This document shows positions 52,985 through 54,467 of a DNA stretch of 54,467 nucleotides, piece after piece (position 1 is the first letter of the stretch; each line of letters starts with the position of its first letter). This stretch comes from Nemertoderma westbladi (Eukaryota > Xenacoelomorpha > Nemertodermatida > Nemertodermatidae). The notes beneath the pieces are model-generated. The model had not been told where the DNA came from and did not search any database. It worked only from the letters and a program-made list of their open reading frames with translations. The stretch is from NCBI GenBank assembly GCA_032718475.1, contig JAUCBJ010008356.1, forward strand, positions 1 through 54,467, written 5' to 3'. The position numbers were made by a program, and so were the translations under genes.

Positions 52985-53055
52985 CGGAAATTGGGATTGA
53001 ACTCGCTACCTAGAGATTCCAAGTGGAACACTCTACCAACTTCGCCACTTTGCCG
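52985..53055 (-). mobile_element. tRNA-like SINE head, minus strand
   Basis: Minus strand A-box TGGCGAAGTTGG (53047-53036) and B-box CGAGTTCAATCCC (53005-52993) are spaced as in a tRNA. The intervening GTGTTCCACTTGGAATCT does not form a clean anticodon stem, so this is a tRNA-derived repeat rather than a gene. Confidence 0.5.
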
Positions 53056-53165
53056 TATGAAGCCTTATAAATACTGGTCTTGCTACGGGGACCTAACGGA
53101 CCTACTGTGTAATAAGAATATAGGGTTTTGGATTTCACGTATTTTGGATATGTGACCATGACCTG

Positions 53166-53220
53166 CTACTAAAGATATCTTTAGTAGGTGATGATGTGAC
53201 CCATAATATTTATGGGTCAC
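53166..53220. other. Two adjacent perfect palindromes
   Basis: The first is a 22-bp perfect palindrome at 53166-53187 centred on GATATC. The second (53196-53220) has 10-bp perfect arms, GTGACCCATA and TATGGGTCAC, around ATATT. Only 8 bases separate them. Confidence 0.85.
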
Positions 53221-53279
53221 CATTTCGATACCCTCACACTTAATTTAAACATAGCATGCCAACAGTTGTACAACACAAA

Positions 53280-53482
53280 TGACCTATAATTCACCACTGA
53301 GTCCTCCAACAACCATACAAACTACCTAGACATCACAATATACCGACAGAACAACAACCTTCTCACCAAGCTTTACAAGAAACCCACTTGTAATAAACTG
53401 GCAATCTTATAATCCAGCTGCCACCACAAACCCTCCCTGTTGGCCGTTGTCAAAGCCGATATCCTAAGGTACCGCCGCCTAC
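53280..53482 (+). mobile_element. Penelope-like reverse-transcriptase fragment, plus strand
   Basis: Frame from about 53291: FTTESSNNHTNYLDITIY, then LLTKLYKKPTCNKL, one in-frame stop, then SSCHHKPSLLAVVKADILRY and RRL. The blocks LDITIY, KLYKKPT and an S-x2-H motif are typical of Penelope-type RTs. It differs from the 42/46-kb family. It is cut off by the triplet tail of the next LINE. Confidence 0.7.
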
Positions 53483-54467
53483 TACTACTACTACTAGGAT
53501 CGGCATGCTGCATTGCAGCTGCATTTTTAGGAATGCTGTGCCGGCTTGTCAACAAAATTCACCCATGACATTTGCTAGATCATCCGCATCTTTAAGGCCA
53601 GTGTCCTTTAAGATGCGTCTCAAGAAAGTCATGGGCTGTCCACCATGCTTATTCACTCCACGAGGCTGCCAAAGTACAAGATTATGCACTGGCTGGTCCT
53701 CACGGCGAAAGCAATGTCCTGCAAAGCGGAGGCGATTTTGTTCTAGTGTCAAGCTTGGGGGAACCAATGAGACATCTCCAATGTTATATAGTGTCTGGTT
53801 GGAGATGTGTACATTGTACTTGACACAATGAACCCGGCGTAGCATTCTTGTGAATGTGCCATCCAGAGATTTGGTGTCCTCAGCAGTTAGAGCCCAGCAT
53901 GGACTCCCGTAGAGGAGTACTGGAACTACTGCTGCTCTAAATAATCGGACCTTAAGTTTCCGATTAATTCTCGGTGACTTCCAAATCCTGGAAAGCCTAT
54001 TCAAGGCTGCCCATGCCTTTCCCTTACGTATTCGAAGGTCCTCACCTGACTTCCGGATCCATGATCCCAGGTAACAGAAGTCGTCCACATGCTCAAGCAT
54101 ACCATCCTTTGAGCTTATGCTCATCCGATCAGAGACTTGCTGAGGACTTTCAAAGTTAACTGTCAGAATTTTGGTCTTTCTGGAGTTAATAAAAGACCAA
54201 CACTAGAAGCAGCATGTTCTAATGAGCTGAGGAGCCGTTGGGCTCCCTCTAATGATTCTGAGAGTACTCCTAAGTCATCAGCAAAGTCTAGATCAGTTAG
54301 GTACTTGGCAGGATTTCCTCGACTTCTGGAGCCAGTAGGTGGAGTTATCATCACCCCATCATCATTATGATGATCTAAGGACATGCGTAGAACATAGTCA
54401 ACCACAATAATGAACAAGAATGGTGCAAGTGTGTCTCCTTGGAGGACGCCCCATAATACTTCAAATG
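53479..54467 (-). mobile_element. RTE-like LINE copy 6, continuing beyond the window
   Basis: Minus strand, the best-preserved copy. Reading from the window end: WGVLQGDTLAPFLF (RT motif), then TDLDFADDLG with the catalytic FADD, then a one-base loss near 54190 relative to fragment 2 that ends the frame at PERPKF. The second frame (54124-53549, 191 codons) follows: HVDDFCYLGSWIRKSGEDL, LLYGSPCWALTAEDTKSLDG, RLRFAGHCFRREDQP. It ends in TAG triplets at 53479-53497. A shortened 3' end (KIL..ADDLANVMGEF) shows a small deletion against copy 4. The reverse transcriptase, at least, needs that frameshift undone to be continuous, so this copy is inactive. Confidence 0.9.

Overview
The window is animal (metazoan) nuclear DNA: AT-rich, gene-poor and full of repeats, with no bacterial gene organisation. 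It encodes SNAPC3, a subunit of the snRNA-activating complex, an animal-type fatty acyl-CoA reductase and a mitochondrial-type ACSF2. It also carries RTE-like LINE, Penelope-like, hAT-like and tRNA-SINE sequences. The repeat mix (tRNA-SINEs, RTE tails of TAG triplets, many TAGGCCTA palindromes) suggests a marine invertebrate, but I cannot name the phylum from sequence alone.

Layout. 1-2.9 kb: an intronless MFS (oxalate/formate-antiporter-like) gene. 2.9-9.9 kb: three copies of a ~1.55-kb unclassified element, one inverted against a head-to-tail pair, around a 2.2-kb spacer holding smaller foldback repeats. 9.9-12.3 kb: non-coding DNA with a 547-bp MITE-like element. 12.3-14.0 kb: intronless fatty acyl-CoA reductase. 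15.5-16.4 kb: a 22-bp minisatellite. 18.1-19.3 kb (minus): intronless SNAPC3. 20.6-21.1 kb: a hAT-type non-autonomous element with target-site duplication. 21.6-23.4 kb: intronless ACSF2. 23.8-28.5 kb: decayed LINE copies, a second 22-bp array and a relic of the 1.55-kb element. 29.1-33.7 kb: a 4.6-kb satellite of 19-bp units with higher-order structure. 36.5-38.3 kb (minus): intronless 601-aa coiled-coil gene, with a transmembrane-protein exon 142 bp upstream on the same strand. 38.9-41.9 kb: a SINE fragment, a LINE fragment, a 50-bp minisatellite and a tRNA-like SINE head. 42.1-45.2 and 46.6-49.8 kb: a direct duplication carrying Penelope-like fragments, with copy-specific LINE and SINE insertions. 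49.8-54.5 kb: small minisatellites, a tRNA-like head, paired palindromes, a second Penelope-like fragment and a LINE running off the window end.

The genes are independent housekeeping or metabolic loci, not a cluster. FAR and ACSF2 both act on acyl-CoA, but that proximity may be chance. The most striking points are four: all five long genes are uninterrupted; a 743-bp stretch is identical in an otherwise ~5% diverged duplication and is bounded by the insertions; one duplicate preserves the empty site of a LINE insertion in the other; and the 1.55-kb element has a variable 8-bp array and a duplicated terminus. All comparisons were made by eye.
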